64,000 bases of DNA from Shimazuella alba (GCF_009831235.1 NZ_WUUL01000003.1:62001-126000), one strand, 5' to 3'; positions 27,117-42,100 are shown, numbered from the stretch's first letter. Translations and numbers: made by a program. Notes: generated by a model not told the origin, from the sequence alone.

Positions 27117-30100
27117 TTATCTCCCCTTGGATTTCTTTTTCAGAAATTGCAGTACTTTTTGCATATCTTTCTTGGAAAGGTCAGCTTCTGGAAAATCCGA
27201 TGCTGTCATCCCTACATTTTTTTCTTTTCCCATCATCAAACTCTGTAAATAAGAATGGAAATAATTTTTGAGTTGTTCCAAGCTTGTGGTGTAATGTATG
27301 TTTTTGCTATACAGCCAAGTGATTTGTAATCTCCCTTGATTCATTACAGCTACCACATCAATCATGTGTGGCCGTACTGCCTCTGGTGCAATACTTTTAC
27401 CTGTTGATTCTGTTGCGTTTCCATGTATTAGGGCAGCCTGATCGGTTTGCTCGTTTGAACGGAATTGTCCTAAATAATTGAAACTGATTGGTGCATGTAC
27501 TGCTGGCAGAGGATTGGTGTGTAGATGTTGCAACAATCCATAACTAATCCCCTGTTTACTTCGTTCACGGAGTGTTTCTTTTACCACTTGCAGGACTTCA
27601 CTCACGCTTGATGATTTTGGTTTAAACATCACAGGGTAAAGGGAGGTAAACCAACCCACTGTTCGAGATAAATCAATACCTTCTTGCTCATCTCGTCCAT
27701 GTCCTTCCATATGGATCGTATGCACAGCATCCCCTGTCCATTGTTGTAAGGACTGAGTCAAAGCTGTTAAGAGAATTTCTTCCACTGTTGCATGTGTCCG
27801 CCTAGTAGTATCCGTCAATAGTTGGTCTGTTTCCTGAGAAGTTAGAAGCAACTGTACTTGATCCACAGATTCTTCCGAATTGAGACCAAGTTTATCTTGT
27901 GGCAATGTCGTGCGTTTTACTTGTTGCCATTGATCCCGCTGACTCTCTATTTCAGCTGTCATTGCTCTTGCCTGCAAATGTTCTGCCCATTGGCGATACG
28001 AACTCGTTTTTGCAGGTAACGTGATTGGTTTCCCGGTGGCCACTTGGCTATAAATTGTCTCGATATCTTCGAGCACAATCCGCCAAGATACGCCATCCAT
28101 GACAAGGTGATGGGCGATGAGCAATAGTCTTCCTTCTTCTTTGGAGCATGGAAACCATATCGCACGGAATACCGGCCCCTCTGTCAAATGCAAACTCGCT
28201 TGGGCTTCGTTTGCTTTTTGTTCCAATACTTCTGCTTTCTTTTCCTCATGACGAAGATCTACTACTTCCAACTGGACATAACCTTCTGCCTGGTAGGACT
28301 GGGTCCATCCGGTCTCGGTTTGTTCCCATCGCATCCGCAGCGCATCATGATGAGCAATCAGCTCTTGGATCGTCTGCTGCAGCCATGCTTCCTTCGCTTT
28401 CCCGATCTGTAGCAGCATACTTTGGTTGAAATGATGGGGATGCTTGGTTTGTTCGAGGAACCACTTTTGAATCGGCAGCAAGGGGACTTCGCCCACTAAC
28501 GTTCCCTGTTCTCCTGCTATGGCTTCTTCGTTCTCTGCTACGCTCGCCAATGCGGCAATCGTCTGGTGGGCAAACAGTTGTTTTGGCTTTAACACCATTC
28601 CTTTTTCTCGAGCCCGCGACACCACTTGGATACTAAGAATCGAGTCTCCTCCCAATTGAAAGAAGTTATCGTGAATTCCAATCGGCGATTTGCCTAGTAC
28701 CTCTTCCCAAATGGCGATCAAGATCGCTTCTTGTTCTGTTTCTGCTGCGGTATAGTCTTGTTCATTGGTCTCGATGGGCTCCGGTAAGGCGTTGCGATCG
28801 ATCTTCCCATTAGCAGTCAGGGGGAAGTGCTCCATCGGGTGAAAGATGGATGGAACCATATAGGCAGGCAGTTTGCTGGATAGCCAGGTTTTCCATGATG
28901 CCGGCTCTCCCTCTCCTTGCACATAGGCAACAAGTCTTCCTGTATGAGCAACCACTACTGCTTGTTCCACCTTTGGATGCGACTGCAACTGGCCTTCAAT
29001 CTCTCCCAGCTCCACTCGAAATCCTCGAATGCTTACCTGGGTATCTTTGCGTCCCACAAAATGCAGTTCTCCTGTGCTATCCCAGTGGACGATGTCTCCT
29101 GTCCGGTATAACCGTCCCCAGTTCGGATGGTCGAGAAAACGCTCTTGGGTCCAGTCTGGACGACCATGGTATCCTTGCGCCACTCCCCTTCCTCCTATGT
29201 ACAATTCTCCTGGAATGCCGACAGGGAGCATTTGACCATGGGCATCCAATACATAGCAGGTCACTCCGCAAATGGGACGACCAATGGTGGGCAAACGGCT
29301 CGATCCTGCTGGTACTTCTCCTGCTGTCGCTACGACGGTATTTTCGGTTGGACCATAGTGATTGATGACCGTTACAGGAAATCCTGCAGGCGCAGATGTG
29401 CGCAGCTGATCTCCACCAGTGAGCAACCATTTTAAGGCGAGCTCATCGGGCCACTCCAAAGACAAGAGCTGTTCCAACAAGGGTGTAGGGACAAAACTCA
29501 CGGTAATCTCGTTTTCGAGCAACCAATCTCGCAGTCCCACTGGGTCCAAACGCAGCTCTTCGGTGGGCAGGTACAACGAGGCTCCCGACGCCAGTGTAGG
29601 CCAGATTTCCCATACCGAAGCATCAAAGGCGACTCCTGCGATCCATGTCCCTCGATCGGTTCCACGCAAGTACGTACTCCGATGCCAGTGGATTAAGTGA
29701 GACAACGATGCATGCGATACGGCTACTCCTTTGGGTTGCCCCGTAGAACCAGACGTATAGATCAAGTAGGCGGTGTCCGTTGGTGTAATGGCGGTCTTCA
29801 ACGGAGTGGCCGGCTCTTCCATCCAATCCACATACCCGGTATCCAAGCTGATGATTTGCGATGCTGGCATATCGATATACGATTGATAGGAGCTCTCGAC
29901 CAAAACAAATTGTGCCCATGCATCTCGCATCAAATATTGAATCCGGTCGATGGGATAATGCGGATCGATCGGCAAATACGTCGCTCCGGTTTGTAAAATC
30001 GCCAGCATTCCTACCAGCATCGAAGGGCTTCGATCGCTGCACAAGGCCACTACTTTTCCGGGTTGTGCTCCTCGCTTTTGCAAATAATGCGCCAACTGCG

Positions 30101-33100
30101 TCGCTTCGTGCCACCACTGCTCGTACGTATACGCTTCGTTTTCCGTCACAATCGCAAGGGCATCTGGAGTGGCTCGAACCACTTGTGCGATTTGCTCGAC
30201 GACCGATACAAAAGGAAGTGCTTCTCCTACCTCGTTCCACGTTTGTTGTTCCTGTATTTCCGCATCCGTGAGCAAGGTTGCTTGTGGGATCAGCTGCTCT
30301 GGATGTTCCACAAGCTGCTTCATCAACTGTTCCAAATGTCCTGCCATACGGGCAATGGTTGCTTCTTCCCACAAATCGGTGTTGTAAGAGAAGGTCGCTT
30401 CTATCCCGTTTTCCAACTGTGTCAGGTGCAACGTCAGGTCAAATTTCGCGGTGGTCTGGGGCAATTCCACTTCTTGGATCGCTAATCCTTCGACTCGTGG
30501 AGCTTGCCAGGTTTCATTTTCTACTGAAAACATCACTTGGAACAAAGGCGAATGGCTGAGGTGGCGGTCTGGCGCTACTTCTTCTACCACTCGTTCAAAG
30601 GGAACGGTCGCATGGGCAAACGCATCCACCGCTACTCGCTTCACCCGCTGGAGCAGTTCGTTCCATGTCAGTTCTCCGCTCAAGTCGGTTCGGAACACCA
30701 AGGTATTGACAAAAAAACCAATGAGCTGTTCCAACTCCACATGGGATCGACCTGCGATCGGACTGCCGATGGCAATATCCGTTGCCCCCGTATAACGGGA
30801 CAAGAGGGCCTGAAAGACGGCTAAACCTGTCATATAAAACGTGGTTCCATGCTGCTCGCATACCTCTGCGAGCCCCTCTTGCAAGGACGCTGGGAGCGTG
30901 ACTGCATGCGTTGCTCCAGCAAAGGTTTGTTCCTTTCTCCGTGGATGATCCGTGGGGAGATCGAGAATCGGCAGATCTGCTAACTGCTCTTTCCAATAGG
31001 CAAGCTCTTGCTGCATCTCTTCTGTTTCCATCCATGCCTGCTCCTGCCATGCATAGTCCGCATACTGGATCGGTAATTCTGCCTGAATAAATTCTCCCTG
31101 CTGACAAATAGCTGTATAACCTGCCCACAATTCTTGCAGAAGTTGTTGAATCGACCATCCATCCGCAATGATGTGATGAAGATTGAGATACAAAATCGAT
31201 ACGTTCTGTTCTACCTGATAAAGGTATGCTCGATAGAGTCTATCTCGAATCAAATCAAATGGTGTTTTTAGATCTTCATGCATCCTCGTTACTGCATCTT
31301 CCATCGAGCAATCTTGAACCACTAGTGATTCACCAAATGTTCGGATTGCTTGATATACTTTTCCATGTTCTTGATAGAAAATAGTGCGCAAAGATTCATG
31401 TCGATGAACGATAGAGTGAAAGGCTGCTTCCAATGCTGAGACGTTTAGTTCTCCAGTCAACTTGATCGCTAACGGAATATGATAGGCAACACTATCAGGT
31501 TGTAGCTGATGAAAAATCCATAGCCTCTCTTGTGCCGAAGATAACGGAATCTTCTTAGGCCGATCTTCTTTTTGAAACTGCAACGATGATTCGGTATCTT
31601 TTGCATTTGCTAACATTCCGGCAATCGTTGGCGTCTCAAAAAGTTGTCTGAGCCTAATAGGTTGATGTAAAACTTGATTCATACGAGCAATCACTTTAGC
31701 TGCTAGTAATGAATGTCCACCCAATTGAAAGAAATTGTCAGATAGACCAACAGTCACTCCTAATACTTCCTCCCAAATGGATACGATTAATTTTTCCTCT
31801 TTTGTTTGTGGAGCAACGAATCTTTTTGTTTGTGAAAACTCTACTTTTTGTAGTTTGCTACGATCTATTTTTCCATTAGCTGATATTGGAATAGCATCTA
31901 ACAAGACATAGTATGTAGGAACCATGTAACTTGGCAGCTTTGTATGCAACTGATCTTGCCAGCTAGACACCAGAGAGTCATCAAGTACTTTTGGGACTAT
32001 ATAAGCAATCAATTGCCCATTTTGCTCCATCACAATAGCTTCCGAAACAGAATCAAGTTGTCGAAGTCCTGCCTCAATCTCACCTAGTTCAATGCGAAGT
32101 CCACGAATTTTTACTTGTCTGTCCCTACGACCCAGAAAATGTAGATTGCCATCTGCCAATCGCTTCACGATGTCCCCTGTTTGGTATAGGCGACCAAATA
32201 TCGGATGATGAATAAACTTTTCTGTCGTTAACGCTTCCTGATTGTAATATCCGATTGCCAGTCCAGCCCCACCAACATACAATTCTCCAGCCACGCCGAT
32301 CGGTACTTGATTTCCATATTTATCAAGAATGTATACAGTGACATGATCAATTGGTTTCCCAATAGGCGGCGTCGTTTGTTGTGTACTCGGCTTCAACTCT
32401 ATTGCAGTCGAAACAACTGTGTTCTCCGTCGGTCCATAATGATTAACGACACGTACTGGAAAATCGTTTGGTGGATAAATCCGCAGTGCGTCTCCACCAG
32501 TCAGCAAGTACCTTAACGAGACTTGACTCGGCCAATCCAATTCCAGCAAACTCTCTAATAATGGAGTCGGAAGAAAACTCACTGATATTCTTTGCTGGAT
32601 GAGAAATGCTTGCAGCTTCTGTGCATCTAGTTTTGTTTCCTCAGATGGAATAACCAGAGTTCCACCACTAGCCAAAGTAGGCCAAATTTCCCAAACAGAT
32701 GCGTCAAAAGCCGGCCCCGAAATCAATGTCGTCCGATCCAACGGGGTTAAGGTGTATGCTTTACAGTGCCACTGCACTAAGTGAAGCAAGGATTCATGTG
32801 AAATCATTACGCCTTTTGGCAAACCTGTAGAACCAGAAGTATAGATCATATAGGCTACATCCGTAATTGGCGTGATCCCTTCTATTTCATCCACAGGCAT
32901 AAGGTCTAATTCGCTTTGAATCTGATCCAAGTAGTAGACTTGTGTTGTTAATTTATGATTTTGACTGGAATGTGAGATTATAAGGCTCAACTGTGCATCC
33001 TCGATTAGATACTGAACTCTCGCTTCTGGATAAGCGGGATCAACCGGTACATAACTAGCTCCTAATTTTAAGATAGCAAGGGCCGATATGATCAAATCAC

Positions 33101-36100
33101 AAGATCTTTCGAGGCAGATTCCAACAAAATCTCCTGTCATCACTCCCTGTTTGCGTAAGAATTGTGCTACTTGATTGGCTTTTTGGTTTAGTTCTCTATA
33201 AGTGATGGACACATGCTCTTCTTCCAAAGCAATCGCCATAGGAGTGGAAATCGCTTGAAACATAATTCGTTCCTGAATAGATAGAGAAGACTCTAATCGA
33301 GCAGAAGCAATTTTTTCTGTTGATTTGTATTCATCACTTGGCGTAAGAAATTGTACTTCACCGATTTTCAGATCAGGATTTTCGATCAATTCATGTGCTA
33401 GTTGTGAAAAGTGTGCAAAAAGACGTTCTATTGTCTCTGGCATAAATAAATCTGTATTATATTCACAAACAAGCTCTGCTCCTGAACTGCTTTCTCCAAT
33501 TGATAAAGTCATATCATACTTGCTTGTAGTAATTGGCAATGCTTTTACAGCAAATCCTGACTGATTGGATTTCATTTCTTCTTGTAATGTGAACATCACC
33601 TGAAACAAAGGAGAATGATCCATACTTCGTTCTGGATCTACTTCTTCTACCACCTTTTCAAATGGTATGGATTGATGTTGATAAGCGTCGAGTGCTGTTC
33701 GACGGATTTTCTGGACAAAAGAGCGGAATGATGGGTTTCCTGTTAAGTCCCCTCTCATAACAAGCGTATTGACAAAAAATCCAATCATCTTCTCGGTTTC
33801 CAGCTGTTCTCGATTTGCCACTGGTGTACCTACCGCAATATCATCTTGTCCGCTGTAACGATGTAATAACACTTGAAACATAGCTAAGAGAGTCATAAAA
33901 AGCGTAGCATTAGATTGTTTTGCTAATGCTTTTATCCCATTCCAAATATCTATCTCCCAAGTGATAGCAATTGCAGCACCCCGGGAAGTTTGCACTTTTG
34001 GCCTAGGAAAATCAGTAGGCAATGCTAAAGGTGACAAATCTGCTAGCTGCTCTTTCCAATAACTTGCATCAAAAAGTTGTGTTTCTTGCCAAGCTGCATA
34101 ATCAGCATACTGAAGTGCTTTGCTCTTTTTCCGCTGCCAATTTCCAGAAATCTTTGCCTGGTAAATAGAGCACAATTGATCGAAGAATAAATGAAATGAC
34201 AAACCATCCGTAATAATATGGTGCATCACAATCCAGCATTGTTTGAGATCTTTTGTCACCATTACTCGCCATAATGGCCCAACAGAAAGGTCGAACGGTT
34301 GTTTTACTTTCCAAAAAAGTTGTTCCTCATCTTCTTCCACATAAAGCGGAACCGTTATTTCCTCGGAAATAACTCGTATTGGAATCCCATCTTCTTTCTT
34401 TCTATAGCTAGTTCGTAATATCTCATGTTGGATCATCATTTGCTCTAGACCAAACTTCCAAGCTGATAAATCTAGTTCTTCCTCACTTTCAAATGCAACA
34501 GGAATGTTGTAGACCTCTTTGTTATCAAGTAATTGATCCATCAACCACAATCTTTTTTCCGCATATGAAAGAGGCATGGATGCTGTTCGATCTCTAATTG
34601 GTATACTCTGTTCTGCTTTTGTTACTGGGATCTGTGTCGCCATGGAGCGCACTGTTGGATTCTCAAACACAACCTGTAATGGGAGTTTTGCTTGGAATAT
34701 CTTGTTGATCTGTGAAATCGCCCTTGTCACTAGGAGAGAATGAGCACCCAATAGAAAAACATTATCAGTAGCACCCATTTGTTCAACATCTAGGATACTA
34801 GACCAAATTTCACATAGCTTCTTTTCCACGTCTCCCTGAGGAGGTTGATACTCATCTGTTACATTTGGTTTAGGTAGCGCTGATCGATCCAATTTTCCGT
34901 TTGCAGTAAGAGGTAAGCTTTCTAGGTTTACAAATAGATCGGGAACCATATATACAGGCAAATGCTGTAATAAAAATGTTTTCCATTCTGACTTCTCTTC
35001 CTGATCAGAAACAACATATGCAACCAATTGTTTCCTATTATCGTGATCCATTGCAATGACTACTGCATCTTTAATAGTTGGATAAGAAGTGAGCACAGCT
35101 TCTATTTCTCCAAGTTCCAAGCGATAGCCGTTGATTTTTACTTGTGCGTCATTCCTGCCAACAAAAGAAAGTGTTCCATCATCTAGCCATTTGACCATAT
35201 CTCCTGTTTGATAGATTCGACCAAACGTTGGATGGTGAACAAATCGTTCAGCTGTGGTTTGTGGTTGATTCCAGTATTCTTTGGCTAAACCTGAACCCCC
35301 AATCCAAAGCTCTCCTACAACTCCTATTGGTACAAGTCGCTGTAAAGAGTCTAAAACATATACCTTTCTTCCAGGTATCGGACGTCCGATTGGAGGCAAG
35401 TACGGCTTATGTTGATCCAGTAAAATAGCAGTCGTCACAACAGTACTTTCTGTAGGTCCATAATGGTTAACCACTTTTGCCGGAAAACTTGCTGCTGGAT
35501 AACGACGAAGCCTGTCTCCACCTGTCCAAATGGTATGAAGTTTGCTATTTTCGATCCAGTCTAGTTCCATTAATTGTTCCAGTAGAGGGGTAGGGACAAA
35601 ACATTGTGTAATTTCTTTTGCCAGCAACCACTCTTGTAACTCTTCAGCCGCTTGACGGATAGAATCTGCTGGAATGTAAATAGTTGATCCAGCTGCTAAT
35701 GCAGACCATATCTCCCAAACTGATGCATCAAACGCTACTCCTGCAATCATCGAAGTATGGTCAGCTGTTCCTAACTTGTATGCAGAAGTATGCCAATGAA
35801 TCAACTCACTGAGAGAACCATGCTTGATTGCTACCCCTTTTGGCAAACCTGTAGACCCAGAAGTATAAATGAGGTAAGCCACTTGATCTGCTGAAATCAA
35901 AATTTCAGGAGAATTGGTAGAAAAGTCCCTCCATTTGTGATCATCTAAACCGATTACTATCTTTTTGTCTAGCTTGATAAGATGGAATTCTTCTGCACAT
36001 TGCTTACTTGTAATCGTTGTGGCTACATTTGCATCTTGGATTTGATATTGAATCCGATCGATTGGATTATCAGGATCAAGCGGAACATAGGCTGCTCCTG

Positions 36101-39100
36101 TTTTTAAAACTGCAAGTTGAGCTACTACCATGGAAATGGAGCGTTCCATAAATATGGCAACCCGAGAATTACAACCAATCCCCTGTTCTATCAAATAGTG
36201 AGCCAACTTGTTAGCACTCTCTTCTACCATCTGGTAGCTGATCTGAGTATTCTCTTCTACCATCGCCAATTGATTAGCTACTTTTTCTGCTTGTTGCTGC
36301 ACCATCTTGTCTATCGAAACAAAAGTTGATACAGATGTATCTTCTCCCGCCCATAATTGTAATAATCTCTGTTCTTGTGTACTGTGAAAAGTTAGTTCCC
36401 TTAGGGTTTGATTTTGATTGGTAATCAATTGATCCAACAAAGATGCAAAACAACTTTGTAACTGCTCAATTACAGCAGTGGAAAAACGATCTTTGTGGTA
36501 CATCCATTTAAAATGCAACTGTTCTCCAGGTGCCGCTACTAATGTTAATGGGTAATGGACTTCCTCTTTTCCATGGGTGAATCGCATTGACAACGTCGTT
36601 TCTTTTGCTTGCTCACTTGCTGGGTAATTTTCAAACACAAACAAGTAATCAAACAAATTCTCATTTGACTTCATATCACTCCACTGTTGAATCTCTACTA
36701 ATGAACAATATTCAAATTGTCTCATATTTTGAAATGATTTTTGCAGGTTACTCAACCAGTTCCGCACAGATACATCCGCCTGCATTCGCACTCTCACAGG
36801 CAATGTGTTGATCATCATGCCAACCATCGTTTCTACACCGCGCAATTCCGCAGGTCTCCCAGAAACAGTTGTTCCATAAACTAGATCGGTTTCCCCACTA
36901 AATGCTTGGAGAAGTAAAGACCATGTTCCTTGTAACAAAGTATGCAGAGTAATATGCTGATCACGACAAAATGCTGTTAAATCAGCCGTTTTTTCTTTAG
37001 AAAAAGAAAGATAGGCTTCAACTGATTTTCGTTTGCTGCTCATTTTGGGATTCATAACACTCAGTTGAACAGGTGACTCATATTCTGCCAATTGCTGCTG
37101 CCAATACTGCTTTGCTTCTTCTCTGTCTTGTCTTGCAATCCAATTCATATAATCAGCAAATGGACGAACAGCGGGAAGCGTAACAGGCAAGTTTGCCATC
37201 ATAGCCTCGTATGTTGCCATCAATTCATTTAAAAGCAACGGCATGCTCCAACCATCTATTAGCAAATGATGATAACTCCAAATCACTTGATAAGAATCAT
37301 CTGTCAATCGGATGAAATGCACCCGTGATAACGCATCACTTTTCACATCGAATCCTTGTGCTCTATCTTGTTGCAAATATGCTTCTAATAGATCTGCTTG
37401 ATCAGATTTTGCTAAATGTCGCCAATCAACACCAGAGCAATGCAAGTGTCCATGACGATGAACCAACTGATGAGGAGTTGACAAACCCTCCCATAGGAAA
37501 GTAGTACGTAAAACCGCATTTCGATCTATCACTGCTTGCCACGCTTTTTGGTAAGTAGAAAGATCCAGTTCACCCTCTAAAATAAATCCGATTTGCACGA
37601 CATATTCATTTACTTCATGCTGATACAGAGAATGAAAAAGCATACCATTTTGCAAAGGAGATAATGGATAAACAGCTTCTAATTCTTTCCCATTGATCTC
37701 GGATAACTCATATTTTTGCAAGTCAGCAAGCGGAAAATCCGTTAATGAGTACTTTTTTATTTTTGCTGTTTGTAATGCTTGTAGACTATCACTGTATTGT
37801 TGAAGGAAGTGGTGCATGGTTGTATCATGAAATATTGCCTTACTGTACAACATTGTTATGTGCATTTTGTCTTCCATCACAACCGCTACCACATCAATCA
37901 GATGCGGACGAACAGCTTCTTTTGCACTTGCATTCCCTGTTCTCTCATCTGATATTCTTTGAATAAGCTGAGCTTGTTCATTCTTTTGTATAGAAAAAAA
38001 TTGACCCAAGTAATTAAAACTTATGGGTGCTGTTGGTTCTTGCAACGGTGTTGGATGGAGATGTCGAAGCAAGCCATAGCTGAGTGATCGTTTACTTGCT
38101 TCCCTTAGCATATCTTTGGTATCTTGTAGAACTTCTTCCGTATCAAAAGATTTTCCTTTTAGTACAACAGGGTACAAAGAGGTGAACCAACCCACTGTCC
38201 GAGATAAATCAATACCAGCTTGTTCCTCTCTTCCATGTCCTTCCATGTGAATCACATGTGCTTGCTCTCCTGTCCACTTATGCAAAGATTGGGAGAGGGC
38301 AGTCAATAAAATCTCTTCTACAGAAGCATAAGTGTTTTGCGTTGTCTGGGTTATTAGTTGTTTTGTCTCTGCTGAAGATAAGATGAGTTGTACTTGTTCA
38401 ACAGATGCTTCTGTATTTTCTCCAGATTTGTCTAATGGCAAAGAGGAGCCTTGTATTTTCTCCCAATTGAATCGTTGACTCTCTATTTCAGCTGTCATTG
38501 CTCTTGCCTGCAAATGTTCTGCCCATTGGCGATACGAACTCGTTTTTGCAGGTAACGTGATTGGTTTCCCGGTGACCACTTGGCTATAAATTGTCTCGAT
38601 ATCTTCGAGCACAATCCGCCAAGATACGCCATCCATGACAAGGTGATGGGCGATGAGCAATAGTCTTCCTTCTTCTTTGGACCATGGAAACCATATCGCA
38701 CGGAATACCGGCCCCTCTGTCAAATGCAAACTCGCTTGGGCTTCGTTTGCTTTTTGTTCCAATACTTCTGCTTTCTTTTCCTCATGACGAAGATCTACTA
38801 CTTCCAACTGGACATAACCTTCTGCTTGGTAGGACTGGGTCCATCCGGTCTCGGTTTGTTCCCATCGCATCCGCAGCGCATCATGATGAGCAATCAGCTC
38901 TTGGATCGTCTGCTGCAGCCATGCTTCCTTCGCTTTCCCGATCTGTAGCAGCATACTTTGGTTGAAATGATGGGGATGCTTGGTTTGTTCGAGGAACCAC
39001 TTTTGAATCGGCAGCAAGGGGACTTCGCCCACTAACGTTCCCTGTTCTCCTGCTATGGCTTCTTCGTTCTCTGCTACGCTCGCCAATGCGGCAATCGTCT

Positions 39101-42100
39101 GGTGGGCAAACAGTTGTTTTGGCTTTAACACCATTCCTTTTTCTCGAGCCCGCGACACCACTTGGATACTAAGAATCGAGTCTCCTCCCAATTGAAAGAA
39201 GTTATCGTGAATTCCAATCGGCGATTTGCCTAGTACCTCTTCCCAAATGGCGATCAAGATCGCTTCTTGTTCTGTTTCTGCTGCGGTATAGTCTTGTTCA
39301 TTGGTCTCGATGGGCTCCGGTAAGGCGTTGCGATCGATCTTCCCATTAGCAGTCAGGGGGAAGTGCTCCATCGGGTGAAAGATGGATGGAACCATATAGG
39401 CAGGCAGTTTGCTGGATAGCCAGGTTTTCCATGATGCCGGCTCTCCCTCTCCTTGCACATAGGCAACAAGTCTTCCTGTATGAGCAACCACTACTGCTTG
39501 TTCCACCTTTGGATGCGACTGCAACTGGCCTTCAATCTCTCCCAGCTCCACTCGAAATCCTCGAATGCTTACCTGGGTATCTTTGCGTCCCACAAAATGC
39601 AGTTCTCCTGTGCTATCCCAGTGGACGATGTCTCCTGTCCGGTATAACCGTCCCCAGTTCGGATGGTCGAGAAAACGCTCTTGGGTCCAGTCTGGACGAC
39701 CATGGTATCCTTGCGCCACTCCCCTTCCTCCTATGTACAATTCTCCTGGAATGCCGACAGGGAGCATTTGACCATGGGCATCCAATACATAGCAGGTCAC
39801 TCCGCAAATGGGACGACCAATGGTGGGCAAACGGCTCGATCCTGCTGGTACTTCTCCTGCTGTCGCTACGACGGTATTTTCGGTTGGACCATAGTGATTG
39901 ATGACCGTTACAGGAAATCCTGCAGGCGCAGATGTGCGCAGCTGATCTCCACCAGTGAGCAACCATTTTAAGGCGAGCTCATCGGGCCACTCCAAAGACA
40001 AGAGCTGTTCCAACAAGGGTGTAGGGACAAAACTCACGGTAATCTCGTTTTCGAGCAACCAATCTCGCAGTCCCACTGGGTCCAAACGCAGCTCTTCGGT
40101 GGGCAGGTACAACGAGGCTCCCGACGCCAGTGTAGGCCAGATTTCCCATACCGAAGCATCAAAGGCGACTCCTGCGATCCATGTCCCTCGATCGGTTCCA
40201 CGCAAGTACGTACTCCGATGCCAGTGGATTAAGTGAGACAACGATGCATGCGATACGGCTACTCCTTTGGGTTGCCCCGTAGAACCAGACGTATAGATCA
40301 AGTAGGCGGTGTCCGTTGGTGTAATGGCGGTCTTCAACGGAGTGGCCGGCTCTTCCATCCAATCCACATACCCGGTATCCAAGCTGATGATTTGCGATGC
40401 TGGCATATCGATATACGATTGATAGGAGCTCTCGACCAAAACAAATTGTGCCCATGCATCTCGCATCAAATATTGAATCCGGTCGATGGGATAATGCGGA
40501 TCGATCGGCAAATACGTCGCTCCGGTTTGTAAAATCGCCAGCATTCCTACCAGCATCGAAGGGCTTCGATCGCTGCACAAGGCCACTACTTTTCCGGGTT
40601 GTGCTCCTCGCTTTTGCAAATAATGCGCCAACTGCGTCGCTTCGTGCCACCACTGCTCGTACGTATACGCTTCGTTTTCCGTCACAATCGCAAGGGCATC
40701 TGGAGTGGCTCGAACCACTTGTGCGATTTGCTCGACGACCGATACAAAAGGAAGTGCTTCTCCTACCTCGTTCCACGTTTGTTGTTCCTGTATTTCCGCA
40801 TCCGTGAGCAAGGTTGCTTGTGGGATCAGCTGCTCTGGATGTTCCACAAGCTGCTTCATCAACTGTTCCAAATGTCCTGCCATACGGGCAATGGTTGCTT
40901 CTTCCCACAAATCGGTGTTGTAAGAGAAGGTCGCTTCTATCCCGTTTTCCAACTGTGTCAGGTGCAACGTCAGGTCAAATTTAGCGGTGATCTGGGGCAA
41001 TTCCACTTCTTGGATCGCTAATCCTTCGACTCGTGGTGCTTGCCAGGTTTCATTTTCTACTAAAAACATCACTTGGAACAAAGGCGAATGGCTGAGGTGG
41101 CGGTCTGGCGCTACTTCTTCTACCACTCGTTCAAAGGGAACGGTCGCATGGGCAAACGCATCCACCGCTACTCGCTTCACCCGCTGGAGCAGTTCGTTCC
41201 ATGTCAGTTCTCCACTCAAGTCGGTTCGGAACACCAAGGTATTGACAAAAAAACCAACGAGCTGTTCCAATTCCAAATGGGATCGACCTGCGATCGGACT
41301 GCCGATGGCAATATCCGTTGCCCCCGTATAACGGGACAAGAGGGCCTGAAAGACGGCTAAACCCGTCATATAAAACGTGGTTCCATGCTGCTCGCATACC
41401 TCTGCGAGCCCCTCTTGCAAGGACGCTGGGAGCGTGACTGTATACGTTGCTCCAGCAAAGGTTTGTTCCTTTCTCCGTGGATGATCCGTGGGAAGATCGA
41501 GAATCGGCAGATCTGCTAACTGCTCTTTCCAATAGGCAAGCTCTTGCTGCATCTCTTCTGTTTCCATCCATGCCTGCTCCTGCCATGCATAGTCCGCATA
41601 CTGGATCGGTAATTTTGGAAGCTTTTTTCCTTGATAAAGCTTAAAAAATTCATCTATTAAAATCGAAAGAGAAGCCCCATCTCCAACAATATGATGCATG
41701 TGAAAAAGCAGATACCATTTCTCATCTGTCATCTGATAAGCACATAATATTGCCAGAGGACCAGTAGACAAATCAAATGGTTTGGCCGTCATTTGACTAA
41801 TCTGCTTCCTTGCTTCTATTTCTGGATTACTTACAAGACGCAAGTCTTCATACTGAAAACAATCATTTGAAGGTTCGGTTATTTGTTGCAATAATTGCCC
41901 CTCTTCGAAATAAAAAGCTGTACGCATTCCAGTATGTCTTTCTAGCAATTCTAAATAACTCTGCTTCAATTGAGTCTGTTCCAAAGATCCTTTTATTTCC
42001 ACAACTATTGGCATATGATATAAAGTTTTCTCAGAAGTATACTGATCAAAAAACCATAATCGCTTTTGTCCAAATGAAGCAGGTATCTTATTCGTTTTTT

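Noticed and set aside
28148-30824. Many plus-strand open frames of 60-170 residues, repeated at 38684-41360
   Set aside because: They are shadows in the GC-richer duplicated NRPS segment. They lack ribosome binding sites and recognisable domains, and recur only because the DNA is duplicated.
27940-41614. Duplicated segment as a pure assembly artefact
   Set aside because: The copies differ at about 15 places and have different flanks inside continuous reading frames, which a collapsed or falsely repeated contig would not give. The identical 2.16-kb core still deserves long-read proof.
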